The notes below the pieces were generated by a model, which saw only the letters and a list, made by a program, of their open reading frames with translations, was not told the origin of the DNA and searched no databases. Shown here in pieces: positions 21,720 to 32,751 of a DNA stretch of 64,000 bases. The position numbers and the translations under genes were made by a program. The stretch comes from Rhizophagus irregularis (Eukaryota > Glomeromycota > Glomeromycetes > Glomerales > Glomeraceae), in NCBI RefSeq assembly GCF_026210795.1, contig NC_089433.1, forward strand, positions 5,765,433-5,829,432, given 5' to 3'. Each line of letters opens with the position of its first letter. The first letter of the stretch is position 1.

Positions 21720-23030
21720 TAAATATATATTAATAAAAATCAAAAATTAGTTAATATTCTTGTTTAAATAATAAAAATTACTAGTCAACTTATCTGCAAG
21801 ATTAAATCATTTGAAATTTTCTCATTCAAATTTTAGGTATATATAGTTTGCGCATAGATTATCTGCCAATTTGACAAAATCTCATGTGAAAAGTACGCAA
21901 ATTCAGATTTATGTAACCGTTTAACCTTTTTTATTCGCAGTTGAATCAAGAATTGTAAATAAGAAAGTGCTGTACTGCTTTGTACGTTTCCTTCAATTTT
22001 ACTTCATTTATTTGTATAAGATACATATAGCTAAGAGAATTTTTTATATTTACAACTTTACTCCAAGTTTTATAATATTGGATTTTGCATTTGAATTTGG
22101 TTGTTTATTCAAAATGACGAATTTGATGAATGAAAATTGATTCAAATTAATGATTGTAACTTTACTTTAAGAATCTAAAGTAAGCGAATGGATTTTGAAA
22201 GTCAATAAAATCATATCGATATTGGCAGGTGACATCATTTTTGTTTATGATTTATCTAGAATATTGGCATACTGCATGTTTGTAGTAATATTAAAATTTG
22301 TCAATTTATTAAATTGCAGCAAAATTTCAACTGGATTATTTAGACTGGATTTTACATTGTAGAAATTTGGAATCCATTTTATTTATTAACACTGAATAAG
22401 TTTCACCATTTGTAATTTTGGCTTGCAAATGATTGATAAATATTCTGATTTCCATCGACATATTCATTATCATTTGAGTTCCTTTATAAAAAATAATTTT
22501 ATTTTTAGAATTATTGTATCTTCTATAATTACAAGAACAAATAATGACTTTGTTCTTACCATGATTATAAGTAACTTGATTTGTATTATAGGTATCAAAA
22601 TAATTGTTACAATAATAAGAACTAAAAAGTTAAAGTTCCTTTAACTAAAGTTCGATTTGGCCAATGACCAAATTCACATGTAACATAAAAAAAATAAAAT
22701 ATTTCGTGCCTAAAAACTGTGTGCGTTCTTTTTTTCTTGCAATAAATCATTTCCAACTAGTTGAGAATATCTAAAAGTATGAGTTATGGAAATGTGAAAA
22801 AAATAATAATATACTTACTACGACTAATATACCCGAAGGAAAAATAAAAAGGTTGTCGAAGAATTAAAAAAGTTTTTACATTAAAAAAAACTGAATTATT
22901 AAATATACATAAGAAGTAAAAACGATAAAATTGAAATTATAAATTAGCTTTATATTTTATGTTATGTTTAGTTTTAGCTAATAAATCTATTCCTATTTCT
23001 AAATTCTTAATATTATTATTCATAATTTCT
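21720..23030. other. Intergenic, AT-rich
   Basis: Nothing gene-like beyond short frames. Contains a GTAT-rich direct repeat of the general 'TTGATTTTGCATTTGAATTT' type shared with other decayed repeats of the window. Confidence 0.3.
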
Positions 23031-23035
23031 TTCGT

Positions 23036-23317
23036 TTATTGTATTTGATATTCTAATAAATGAATTGCATCATCAACATGTAAATTGTGAGCTTGCATCC
23101 GTTCATTTATCATATCTAATTGCACTTGGCACTGACAATTATTATCATAAGAGTTATTTATTAATAAAAATCCACAAAATACCAATAAAATCATAATGAA
23201 TCCAATCGCTAATAAATGAATATATTTTTTAATTTCGCGTATAGCTGCTTCATATCTGTAGCACCAATTTTCACCAGTTGAAGTAGCAGTTACCTGAGAA
23301 TCAGACGAATCAGACAT
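23036..23317 (-). CDS. Single-pass membrane protein, 93 aa
   Basis: ATG 23317 starts MSDSSDSQVTATSTGENW. A Ser/Thr-rich N-terminus of about 30 residues is followed by IREIKKYIH and a strong transmembrane helix (LLAIGFIMILLVFCGFLLI, about residues 36-54), then an Asn/Cys stretch (NNCQCQ) and an amphipathic helix to the end. There is no cleavable signal peptide, so it is probably a tail-inserted or type II/III single-span protein. Family not recognised. No lesion seen. Confidence 0.6.
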   Translation of the reverse strand: MSDSSDSQVTATSTGENWCYRYEAAIREIKKYIHLLAIGFIMILLVFCGFLLINNSYDNNCQCQVQLDMINERMQAHNLHVDDAIHLLEYQIQ

Positions 23318-23482
23318 ATTAATTTGAATGTTAATAAAATGTTTTAACCGTTGTTGAGAATTATTAGCGTTTGTAAATCAAATCTTCGCTTAAAATTGAT
23401 ACAAAAAATTCAGTCGTTTATATAATAAATCAAGTTACACTATATGATATAATACAGTATTGATTTCAGACTAACTTTATAT

Positions 23483-24194
23483 AGAGGTCGTCTAAAGCGA
23501 AGCTTCCTCAGTATCACCATCACTTTTTCCACCCCACGTGATTTTGTAAAATTCATCACCGGCATCACACCCCACCACGTTTTCACTGTTTATATTTATC
23601 TGAAGGACTTAGTTTTTTTTTGCATCACAAAATTATTTTTTTCAAATCCCTTTAAATGTCACCGGTCACGTGGGGGTGGAATTTTAATTATAAAAGTTTA
23701 TTTATTTATTTATTTTATTTCAGATAAAAGCCTGCTTCACATAAAATAAATTTTATTTCAGATAAAAGTGATGGTGATACTGGGGTAAATTCTAAAGTGG
23801 AGTCAAATTACGTGATTCAATATAATATGAATGAACTAATTTTTTTATGAATCAAGTTTAACATAAACTTGAAAATCATAAAATAAGTGTATCTTAGCCT
23901 GCTTTACGAGTTTACTTAAGGTTAAAAAGTAGATTTTGAATACTGGTTTTCACTTTATATATTAGCAAAAGCTTTTTTGCCGATCATATCTAAAAATGGA
24001 TAGACAAAAATGAAAAGTCAAATAAATCGAAAACGGCATTCAAAACTCATTTTGTCATTTTAAGTAAACTTGCGGAGCAGGCCAAAATACACTTGGTATA
24101 TATATTTAAAAGGTCGTATATATATTGTGAAAAATTTTATTTAGAAAATAAATTTTTTTGAAGTCACGTGATTTGACTCCGCTTTAGACGTCCC
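23483..24194. mobile_element. Inverted-repeat element with a nested second element
   Basis: Left end GAGGTCGTCTAAAGCG and right end CGCTTTAGACGTCCCC are inverted. Flanks CTTTATATA and CTTTGTATG may be a decayed 9-bp duplication (MULE-like). Inside, 23886-24096 has its own inverted ends, AAGTGTATCTTAGCCTGCTT and AAGCAGGCC-like GGAGCAGGCCAAAATACACTT, so a smaller element is nested. The segment GATAAAAG..GATGGTGATACTGGGG also mirrors the left CAGTATCACCATCACTTTT. No protein encoded. Confidence 0.55.
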
Positions 24195-24197
24195 CCT

Positions 24198-24891
24198 TTG
24201 TATGATGTCGATTGTATCACCAAAGAATTAATACTAATAATACACTCTGATAGGATAGAAATAATTCCTACATTTGAATTGTTGAAAAAATGCAATATTT
24301 TAATAAAACAAATCGTACTTCTAAAAAAAATATTAAATAAATTACTTATCAAGGTATTTAACTTGATTGTATATTTTATATTAAATTATATCTATTGACT
24401 TTTTATTTAATAAAGGAAAATCAACTTAAAGATCTTGAAAAAATTGTCAATAATTTACATCAAAATCAAAATTCAGATGCATTAAACAATGAATCTTATT
24501 TATATTATAAAAGATCAAAAAACCAAAAAATTGAAGAAGTTGAAATTTGAAAAATTTATTGGTAACTAAAATTTATTTATTTGACTTATATTTGTCAATA
24601 AAAAATTTAATTAAATTATTTATTTTAGAGGTATACAGCGACTTGAGTATTGAAATTCTATTATATTTGAATGAAAATAAACATCTTTCATTACATAATA
24701 TGTATGAAATTGATGCATTTTTGCTAAACAAAGTTTATTTGCTTTTTTTCTTTAAGATAGTAAACGAAAATTATAAATTTATACGAGTTACTCGAAGAAT
24801 AATTTATTTCACTAAAGATAAACAATTATTACAATTCAAATATAATTCTAAATTAGATGCATTACTAAATAATAATATATCTTTAAATTAA
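24198..24891 (+). CDS. Hypothetical intron-containing gene, 5' end lost
   Basis: The frame starting at 24198 has no ATG and directly abuts the element ending at 24194, so its true start is probably displaced. It reads VDCITKELILIIHSDRIEII..LLIK to a GTATTT donor (24353). After a TTTAATAAAG acceptor (24414) it continues ENQLKDLEKIVNNLHQ and stops at TGA (24549). A separate coding-like exon follows a TTATTTTAG acceptor at 24628 (EVYSDLSIEILLYLNENK) and runs to TAA at 24889. I cannot join it without a frame problem. Small helical protein(s), family unknown. Confidence 0.4.
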
Positions 24892-25318
24892 TATTATCGT
24901 TATATAAATATCTGTGAAAATATAAAAAAGCTTACAACTTACTACATTCAAAAATAAATTTTTAATTGACCGAAGTTTATATCAACATTTTGCGAAATAC
25001 TACAGTTAGTTTGCAAATCTTAATAATAGAATATAATAGTTGCAACATTATGTCTCGAATGAGTACAATTAAAAATACAATATTATGTATCATAACGATA
25101 TTCTTTAAAATTGAATTAGAATTAAATAGCCGAAAATAATAGTAGGTCCGCACTCCGCAGGACCGTAGTAAATCAACTTTATAAATAAAAGAACCAAACA
25201 TATTAATCAATATAAGTAATTAAAGCCAAAAATTATTTTATTAAATAATTTTTTGTATTGTATCTCAGCCTAATGAGCCTATACCATTCGACTTAGAATA
25301 ATCTTCGCTGACTTTTTA

Positions 25319-26462
25319 TTAAGTAGAGTAATTTTTTTTCCTAGAATTCCATTTCAACTTGTGATAAAATTTCTCTGTAACTTTTGCTATAACCCAAGTT
25401 TCAATAGTGCAATTCTTAAGAGTTACAATATTTGGATTAAAAATACTCCAAAGTCCAAAATTTGTCAACAGATATCCTATTATTGATCAATTCGATTTTT
25501 TCGAGATTATAATTATATAAAGTAAAAATCGTTATTGTTATACTATTCCATTTCCAATTTTTAAATATTAAGACCTTTAAATTCCTATAATTTTTTATTA
25601 AATTCCTTATATAAATAACGAATGTTTCCAATTGTGAATTATGTGAATTATAATCAAGAAATTCAAGTTCTAACTAAATAATAACAATTATAATAACGAT
25701 AATATAAAATAGTTAGTAAATGCAGTTTTTTCATCGTAATAAAAAAAAATCGAATCAATTATATACTTTTTCTATTTGTTCAAGTTTACTTAACATCGAC
25801 ATAGCTTCATAATCCACAAAATTGACTTTAATATTAACTCGTTTCACATTTAATATGGTTTTCTCATAGCTTTTAAAGGGTATTATTGATTTAGATATCC
25901 AATATAATCTTACATTTTCTTTGATCTTTGTTTCCAAATAAAAATTCAAGATTAATAAATTCAATCCATCAACTAAAATAATATTTTTTAAAATATATTG
26001 TAGGCTTATTTCTAGTTTGTTGGGATATAGATCAAATCGGTTTAAAGTGGGGAGTATTCCGTTTGAAGCTATGCATAATTTACAAAATGAGCAAATAAAT
26101 TCATAATAATCGAATTCCTTTAATAGATTTTTAAAACTGATAGTATTTTCTGCAAATTTTTTGAACTTATCATAATTAATCTTTTTAGTAGATAGAAAAG
26201 ATTTAGTAATTAATTGCAAGTCAACTATATGAGTGTTTAAAAAGAATAAATTATCAAGGTCATCAATATAGTAAATATATAAACTAACTAATAATCTTTT
26301 ATATTTGAAGTATTTAAAAGGATTGCTAAAAATAATTTTAAGAATAATGCTATTAAAAATTCTATTAACGACGCGCAATTCTAAATAATCATGTTCAAAC
26401 TGAAGTAAATAAAAGACTTCGTCTATAATTTGTGTGATAATTTCAAAAGATAAGGAATACAT
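25319..26462 (-). pseudogene. F-box-like / leucine-rich repeat protein, frameshifted
   Basis: Exon 1 from ATG 26462 begins MYSLSFEIITQIIDEVF and continues LELRVVNRIFNSII. That is the L..EI...I......L...R.VNR.F pattern of fungal F-box domains (residues about 3-42). The remainder has irregular Leu/Ile/Asn spacing like the diverged LRRs of such proteins. A GTATAT donor at 25766 and TTATTTAG acceptor at 25674 join EQIEK to LELEFLDYN. The frame then breaks near 25450: SVDKFWTLEYF stops, while a shifted frame reads LWSIFNPNIVTLKNC to TAA at 25319. If intact, it would act as a substrate adaptor in an SCF-type ubiquitin ligase. That is family knowledge, not shown here. Confidence 0.55.
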
Positions 26463-26692
26463 TTTATATCTGATCATTGAAAAAAAAGCAGATTTATTTT
26501 TTATATAAATAATTTAATGCAGATTTAAAAAATGCAAAATATTTTTTTGACGTGTGCTTTTATAAATTTTATGATAAATCAGTCTTTGAGTAACTTTCTA
26601 CGTGTTTTTTTATGGTTAATTAAAACTATATATAATAAGCATTTATTTACGATAAAATTTATCCCTAACTTCTCTGTCTTTAATTTATTATA

Positions 26693-27541
26693 ATGCTCAG
26701 AAAAAAAAAATATAAACCACAAAAAAATACGTTTGATAACAGATTCTATAACAATCCATACTTTTACTAAAACCCTATAAAAAAAATTTTACTTAAAATA
26801 TATTTAAAATATATTTAATTTTCTTTAAAATATACTTAATTTTCTTATTTTATACTTAAAATATACTGAAAATTGAATTTTCGCAAAATTTGAATTAAAT
26901 TGTATTTAATATATACTTAAAATATATTTAATTTACATTTAAATTTTGCCCATTTCAGTATATTTTAAGGATATTTAAAATAAGAATATTTTAAGTATAT
27001 TATTATATACTTAAATTATACTTAAATGATATTTAATTTTTGCCTATTTCAGTATATTTTAAGTATAAAATAAAATTTTAAGTTTATTTTAAGTATATTT
27101 TAGCAAAAATATTTTTTATAGGGAAAAAGTAATACACAAAATGAAAGCAATCTAAAATATAATGCTTTTATTAGAGATTTACGTTCGGAATTCAGAAATT
27201 TACGAAAAGAAAACTATCATTTAATAAATCAATTATCTTTGAAAGTAAAAACGGTTAAAGAACTAGAAGCAGAAAATGAAATGTTTGGTAAAACAATTGA
27301 ACTGTTGGAATTAGAAAACGTGTCACATAAGAAGGAACTAGATTTGATTAAGAAAGAAAACGCGTATAGAAATAACTATGAAGACAAATACGTCGAAAAT
27401 TTAATTAAAGAAAACACATCTTTAATTGAACAAATAAAAATTTATAATAAAGCAATTAAAATATACCAAAACAAAATTGCTATGAAAATTTCCAGGCAAG
27501 TGAAACCAGAATTTGACTTATATTTCTTAAATTTTGATTAA
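26693..27541 (+). pseudogene. Coiled-coil gene split by a MITE
   Basis: ATG 26693 starts MLRKKKYKPQKNTF. A 351-bp element sits at 26773-27123. Beyond it, reading in the same frame after discounting the element and one AAA, the protein continues KSNTQNESNLKYN and then a coiled coil (KELEAENEMFGKTIELLELEN and following) to TAA at 27539. One TAA lies at the junction (Tyr-Tyr-stop), possibly a former CAA. The product is short (about 165 residues), basic at the start and heptad-patterned, like the genes at 10177 and 20946. Confidence 0.55.
26773..27123. mobile_element. 351-bp MITE, CCCTATAAAAAA ends
   Basis: CCCTATAAAAAAAATTTTACT at the left pairs with AGCAAAAATATTTTTTATAGGG at the right. AAA flanks both ends (weak as evidence in this composition). 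The interior repeats TAAAATATA(C/T)TTAA in both orientations. Same terminus as the 2-kb element at 28805. Confidence 0.7.
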
Positions 27542-27922
27542 ATATTCTGTGTTTGGCATAGATTTATTTTCTCTTTTTTTATATTCGGTCAATCAATTTA
27601 TAATTTTTTGTATTTTATTTGCAAGTCAGTGTAATAATAAATATGAATCAATAAAAAGTAAACGTTTATTACGTGAGTCACATAGGCACTTTATTCGAGT
27701 CTTATTAAATATGTTTAATAATCATGAACATAGTGTGAGTGCTCATTGTTAGAGATTAGCAATTCATTTTTCAAGTATAATGCCGTAATGCAGGTCAAGA
27801 TTCACGTGAAAGTGGAATTGTATAATTTTGACATAGTAAAAGTGGTTTTTCTTTATTATTCAAATTTGATAATATAATCATTTTTTAATTTGTAAACAAA
27901 CGTTACTTTATTCGACACACAA

Positions 27923-28539
27923 TTACCTATGTCCACTGCGTCTTTTTCGATCTTTTCGAGTTTGTTGTCTTTGTTCTTTAATTCTATTAGACTACAAAAA
28001 CAAATTTTTTTGAAAATTTAATTACGATTAATTGTTATAATAAACTCCTATATAATTACCTGTCGAACTTTTGAGGTAGGTCTATCGTCATTTATATTTT
28101 CAATCTAAAAATTGTAATGATTTAGAAATTTAAAACTATATTAAGTTGAAGTTTATTGTACTATAAAAATAATTACCTTTAGTTTTTTAAATAAGGTTGA
28201 AAAATTGTCTTGTATTTGGTCATTGTTTTTTTGATTTTGCTCTTTAAATTCTAGAAATTTGGTTCTAAGTAAACCGATGCTACTTTCATTTTGTTTTTTT
28301 AATTCTTCTTCAAGATTGCTAAAATTATTCGCATTTTGACTTGTCAATTCATCTTTAAGATCGTTAAAATTTTTATCTGTCTGACTTCTCAAATTATTCT
28401 TTAGTTTATCAAAGTCTTTCCTAATTTCTTCAAAATTATCGCACAAATCAGCTTCAAATTTACGCTTCAGATCAATTACATTAATACTACTAGATATTCC
28501 TAGTTCATTTGGAGTTGGTGAACTATTTTGAAAATTCAT
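27923..28539 (-). CDS. Coiled-coil protein with basic tail, three exons, 158 aa
   Basis: Exon 1 28539-28177 starts MNFQNSSPTPNELG. Exon 2 is 28104-28060 (45 nt) and exon 3 is 27991-27923. All introns are phase 0 with GTAATT donors and TTTTTAG / TTTTGTAG acceptors. Exon 1 encodes three or four repeats of the type F.DLKDELTSQN (about residues 35-100), giving a long coiled coil. Exons 2 and 3 add a strongly basic tail (KEQRQQTRKDRKRRSGHR) that could be a nuclear localisation signal. No lesion found. Only 4 bp separate it from the stop of the fragment upstream. Function unknown. Confidence 0.7.
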
Positions 28540-28543
28540 TATA

Positions 28544-28804
28544 TTATATTCTATCTTCAGATATATAACGATTTGGTGTAGTAGGAGATAGAATTTCATT
28601 TTTGATAACACCAACGATGCCTGGACTCTCATCTGCCAAATATCCTATAATTTTGTTCAAATTTATTTCATTTAATTTTCCATGATCATATAATTTTTTC
28701 AATATGTTTATAAATGCAAGATTTTCAACATATCGAAAAATGAATTTACTCAACATTTTTGCATCAATAGAAAGTAAACTTTTGCAACTTTCAATGTGAT
28801 TTCT
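28544..28804 (-). pseudogene. Gene fragment cut off by the 2-kb element
   Basis: Coding-like reading NHIESCKSLLSIDAKMLSKF ... PTTPNRYISEDRI to the stop at 28544. Its upstream side is the left end of the element at 28805. It may be the former C-terminal part of the zinc-finger gene on the far side (30809-31218), but after bridging the element the two frames differ by one base. Helical, no recognised domain. Confidence 0.45.
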
Positions 28805-30808
28805 CCCTATAAAAAATTTTTGTCGGATACATTCCAATTTTTTTCCGAATTTGTTGAAAATACTCCGATTATACTGATAATATTCCGATTATATTTCAAG
28901 TTAAAATTTAGAAGTTTTGATATGGTAAAAAGTATTAGGAAATACTCTGAAAAAATTTTGAAGATATTCCGAATTTGTATTCAAATTGAAAATGTTCTGA
29001 TTATATCCCGATTATTTAAAATATTTTTATTTACAATATATTTCAATAATACAATTTGGCCCATATTTGACCTCAATTAGTAACGGTAAAGATCAGCAAT
29101 TAGACTCCTAAATCAATTAATTTACACTTTTTTTTAACTTTTTAAACTCTCCTTCATTTTTCTTTCCCTTCCCTTCGTCCTTTCTTTGTCCTTCCCTCTT
29201 TTTGTATTTTCCCTACCATTCCCTTTTCTTTGTCTTTCTTTCTCCTTTCCCACCTCGTACTTTCTGTTGAAAAAAAATCCTAAACGAAACTTTTAGCCAT
29301 TTTTTCGGTCTCCTTGAACACGAAATTTTGATAAGTTTTTCAAAATTTTTTTATTTTATTTTAACGAACTTTATAGCAGTTTGTCTTTTTTCTTTTTAAT
29401 TATTCATTTAACAAATGTCTTATTAATGTTTCATTTTTTCTCTTTTTTTAATGGACTAGCCTTGAACATATGGAAATTTTGCGTGGAATCATTAATCTTT
29501 TAAATGGTAGGAAGGGTTTTTGGACGCGTAAGAATCTGGCGAGCTATTTTCCTGTTCTTTTTATAATTCATCTATGTTAACAAACGGTACTAACAGTTCA
29601 TTTCATTTCTTTTTTAGTGGCTCTTTTGGTCTCTGGAGTGTGCATTAGTAAAGTATTTTAACAAAGAACATTTCATTTTTTTTTTTGTTCTTTGGAGTAT
29701 CTGGACATGCAGGAAAATTCGATGAGTAAATATTTTTCCTTTGAATTAATTCTATTTTAAAATAAAATGATTGCTAACATGTTTTTTTATTTTTTAGACG
29801 ACTTCTGATTTCAAAGCACTGGAATCATAGTGAGTTTTTGGAATCTTTCAAAAACTAATTTAAAAAAATGTTTATTACTGTAACATTTCATTATTTCTAC
29901 TTTATAGAGATCTGGTTAAATCTTGATTCTGAATCTTGGGTGAGTTTTTGAAAAAAGTCTGAAACTTTAATAAAATACGTTAGTATGACACGTTTACTAT
30001 TTTCTTTTGTAGGTTTTGGCATCTTATTTTTGATCTATAAGCGAAACCTAGTATGTTTTCTAAGTGAAACCCTTCAAAAAAAACTAAGAAGCTTTTATCC
30101 AAGGTATCAATCCACCTCTTAAGTGCAAAAATATCACACCTAATAAAAAACTCGAGAAAGTGGTATCACTACCTATTCCAATTTCTAAGAACGTCACCTG
30201 ATATACCAATATCTCCAAAAATGGACGAAAATACTCCAATTTCTGAATCATTTCCACATACTGATATTGCTATTTCATTCATGTCTATTTCTTAATGATC
30301 ATCAAGTATAGTTCTTACTAAAATAAAAACTAATGACGCCCAATTACCTTTACGAGAAAGGAAAAGAAGGTCAACATAACCAAAACAACAAAGGTCACAC
30401 AACACTTGTAAGAAAGCTAGAAATAATGATGGAGAATCTTATTAATATAGAGAGTCCTATTATTAATGTATCAATTTATTTATGTATTATTGAAAAATAC
30501 ATAGGTCACATTCATGAATACTTTCAGATAATATCCTACAAATATAATTGAAGTGTATCTTGATTGCATTCAATAAAACTTACTGAATACTTTCGGATAA
30601 TATCTGTGTAAATTATCTGATAATATTCCGTTTAAATTTCATAAATTTACTGAGTATAATTTGAGTGTTTCCGGGTAATAACCTAAAGTATTATTCCGAA
30701 AAATGATCACTTTTCGGAATGGAATCATAATAGTAAAAATCGGAACATTTTCGGAATACAAAAACCAGATAAAATTCGGAATACTTTCATAAAAAATTTT
30801 TTATAGGG
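28805..30808. mobile_element. 2.0-kb inverted-repeat element with internal tiny exons
   Basis: CCCTATAAAAAATTTTT at 28805 and AAAAATTTTTTATAGGG ending 30808 are inverted. TCT is duplicated at both sides (28802-28804, 30809-30811). Subterminal zones are full of TTCCGA / TCGGAA in both orientations (28830-28990 and 30600-30780). The 3-bp duplication is compatible with PIF/Harbinger. No transposase is seen. The interior has a C/T-rich tract (29120-29270) and a chain of very short exon-like pieces (29618-29939). It interrupts the gene region between 28544 and 31218. Confidence 0.65.
29618..29939 (+). other. Chain of micro-exon-like segments
   Basis: Pieces of 30-32 nt are bounded by splice consensus. 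29618-29647 lies between TTTTTTAG and GTAAAG. 29798-29829 lies between TTTTTTAG and GTGAGT. 29908-29939 lies between TTTATAG and GTGAGT. Branch-point motifs TACTAAC (29588) and GCTAAC (29773) precede the acceptors. Further candidate signals extend to a TTTTGTAG at about 30011. Sequence such as TGGCTCTTTTGGTCTCTGGAG recalls units near 57190 (TTGGCTCTCTGGTTTCAGCC). Whether it is transcribed or coding is unknown. Confidence 0.5.
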
Positions 30809-31218
30809 TCTGAGTGAATCAAAAACAAATTGTTTAAAAAACTATTACATTGATCATTATTACTACAACCCCAAAATAAATTCCCTTTTTTCGAAACAAA
30901 TATTTTGCATAAACATAAACAAGTAGTACATTTTACTCCTATAAATTCACATTCTTCATTATTACAAATTATGTATTCGTAATTATATTTGGATATTCCA
31001 CCGGGTGTTACTTTATGGCATACTTGATTACAAAAGCAATAAGCATATTCTTTGAAGCAATGGATACAAGATTTTACATGAAGATGATTATCCTGACAAA
31101 TTTCTTTAAATTCTTCGCAATTTTCGCAAGGCGGTACTAAATTATTTCTAGTAAGTAATAAAGGTATAAGTTGTCCACTATACTGTTCTTGATTTGGTGG
31201 GTAACTTTGATCTTCCAT
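30787..31218 (-). CDS. GRF-type zinc finger protein, 3' end altered by a transposon
   Basis: MEDQSYPPNQEQYSG starts at 31218. The first half is Cys-rich (CENCEEF..CQDNHLHVKSCIHCF..CFCNQVCHK). The end reads CLCKIFVSKKGNLFWGC followed by DQCNSFL, which matches the zf-GRF pattern (C.C / G..FW.C / C..F). GRF fingers bind nucleic acid in nucleases, topoisomerases and helicases, and stand-alone copies are common in transposon-rich eukaryotes. The last codons (DPIKNFL and stop) are inside the end of the element at 28805-30808, so the original C-terminus is lost. Confidence 0.6.
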   Translation of the reverse strand: MEDQSYPPNQEQYSGQLIPLLLTRNNLVPPCENCEEFKEICQDNHLHVKSCIHCFKEYAYCFCNQVCHKVTPGGISKYNYEYIICNNEECEFIGVKCTTCLCLCKIFVSKKGNLFWGCSNNDQCNSFLNNLFLIHSDPIKNFL

Positions 31219-31716
31219 TTTTATTTAATAATTAGAATTGTTAATTAAAAATTTAAAATCTGGTAGATACTGGCTAGTTATATACAAAATTTTTGTATAC
31301 AAAACGTGAGTCGTACTATCGTATGGTCGTACAATAAACAAATTAAATTTTAGGAGCGCATAATAGAAAAGAAAGATTTATTGGATACGTAAACGAAGTC
31401 TTCAAGGAATGCTGAAAGATCTGAAGGATCTAATATTAAATTTCATTAAATTTGTTGCATTTAAAAATGTGATATTAGTATAGTTCCTTACCTATTTATA
31501 TACAAGATTTTTTTCAAATTTACGAACTCTTGATATTTATTAAAAGAAGTCTTAGTATTTAAAGAAAAAGTAAAAAATGAATTATTATAAGATAGCTACC
31601 TAAACTACATTTTTTTTTCATTAGGTAATTTATTATAATCTAATATATTAATCGTATCTTTATTAGGCCGGACCAAGCAAAAAGTTTGTTTAACATAATA
31701 TATAATACTACAGCCT

Positions 31717-31835
31717 AGAGGGGGGGGAGGGGGAGTTAAACAACAATAAATGAGTTGAACAAATATAATTTTGGCCAGAATTGTTCTTAATTTTGGTCAG
31801 AATTATCCTTAATTTTGGTCAGAATTTTAACAATA
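31717..31835 (+). repeat. G-run and 22-bp triplicate
   Basis: A G8-A-G5 run near 31719-31733 stands out in AT-rich sequence. Just after it, TTAATTTTGGYCAGAATTRT is repeated three times in tandem (about 31768-31832). Confidence 0.6.
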
Positions 31836-32097
31836 TAAAGTTGTTTTTTATTATCATGTGTAAAAAAATTTATTACTATTTAGATCAGATGTAGTCTTCT
31901 TTATGTTTTCAATAACTACTACCATAAAACTTATAAATCATTTCTTTTTCTTTTTCGAGTATTAGTTTTAATTTCAATTCTTCCAAAAAATTCTTTACCC
32001 GCAATTTGACATATATTACGTCAAAAATGTCTATGCAAAACATAAGTTATAAAAAATTTTTTGACATGTTTAGTCACAATTCCTTATATTATGTATT

Positions 32098-32200
32098 GCA
32101 TCTATGAATGCGATTTTACTACCATTAGATTCGTCTCGACAAGAGGAATCCGATGAGCTGTGTTTCATCTTTCTGTGATCACTGGATGCGAAGTTATTAA
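32098..32200 (-). repeat. Dispersed motif, inverted copy
   Basis: Reverse complement (GCATCCAGTGATCACAGAAA, then GATGAAACACAGCT, GACGAATCTAATGGTAGT) matches 63788-63880 closely. A partial third copy is near 60530-60575 (GAGACGAATTGAATAGTGGT). Function unknown. Confidence 0.6.
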
Positions 32201-32435
32201 ATAAAACATTATTGAATATATAAGAAACTATATAAAATGATGATTGTTACACAAACTTTGACAATTAATTGGCGCCGATTTACCAATCCGATCATAGTGA
32301 AATTTAGTTTAAAAAAATCCTCTAACTAAGGAGATTCCAATAATTTTGTCAAAATTTTTTTTTTAAAAAATATTTTATAATATTATTATTATTAATTTTA
32401 AAAATTTATGTATATTTTAATATATGAAAAAATGT

Positions 32436-32751
32436 ATTTGTAACAGCCTGTTACATATCTTATTTGTAACATCCTTTTTTTATTTTTTTTTAATAATAAA
32501 TTTAATATGTGTTTCACAAATAAAATTTTTATATGCAAAATTTAATTTGGAAAACTTTTACTTAATGTATTTAAGACAGTTTCATAGACAAAATTTTAAG
32601 TTATAAGCAGTTTCTTGAAATTTTTTAAAAAATTCTTTTGTCTTAATTACACGACTGATCTTTTGTTTTTGTTTACATTACGCCTGATCTTAAATTTTAA
32701 TTGGATAAAATTGGGGGTTGTTACAAATAAGACGCGTAACAGGCTGTTACA
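32436..32751. mobile_element. About 316-bp MITE, TGTAACAGCCTGTTAC ends
   Basis: TTGTAACAGCCTGTTAC plus a downstream TCTTATTTGTAACA pairs with the right-hand TGTTACAAATAAGA plus GTAACAGGCTGTTACAA. The terminal motif is itself palindromic. ATT on both flanks may be a 3-bp duplication. The small frames inside are not genes. Flanking 31836-32435 and 32752-33170 hold nothing further. Confidence 0.65.

Noticed and set aside
24977-25210. Minus-strand hydrophobic 77-codon frame
   Set aside because: Composition-driven, with no coding neighbours or motif.
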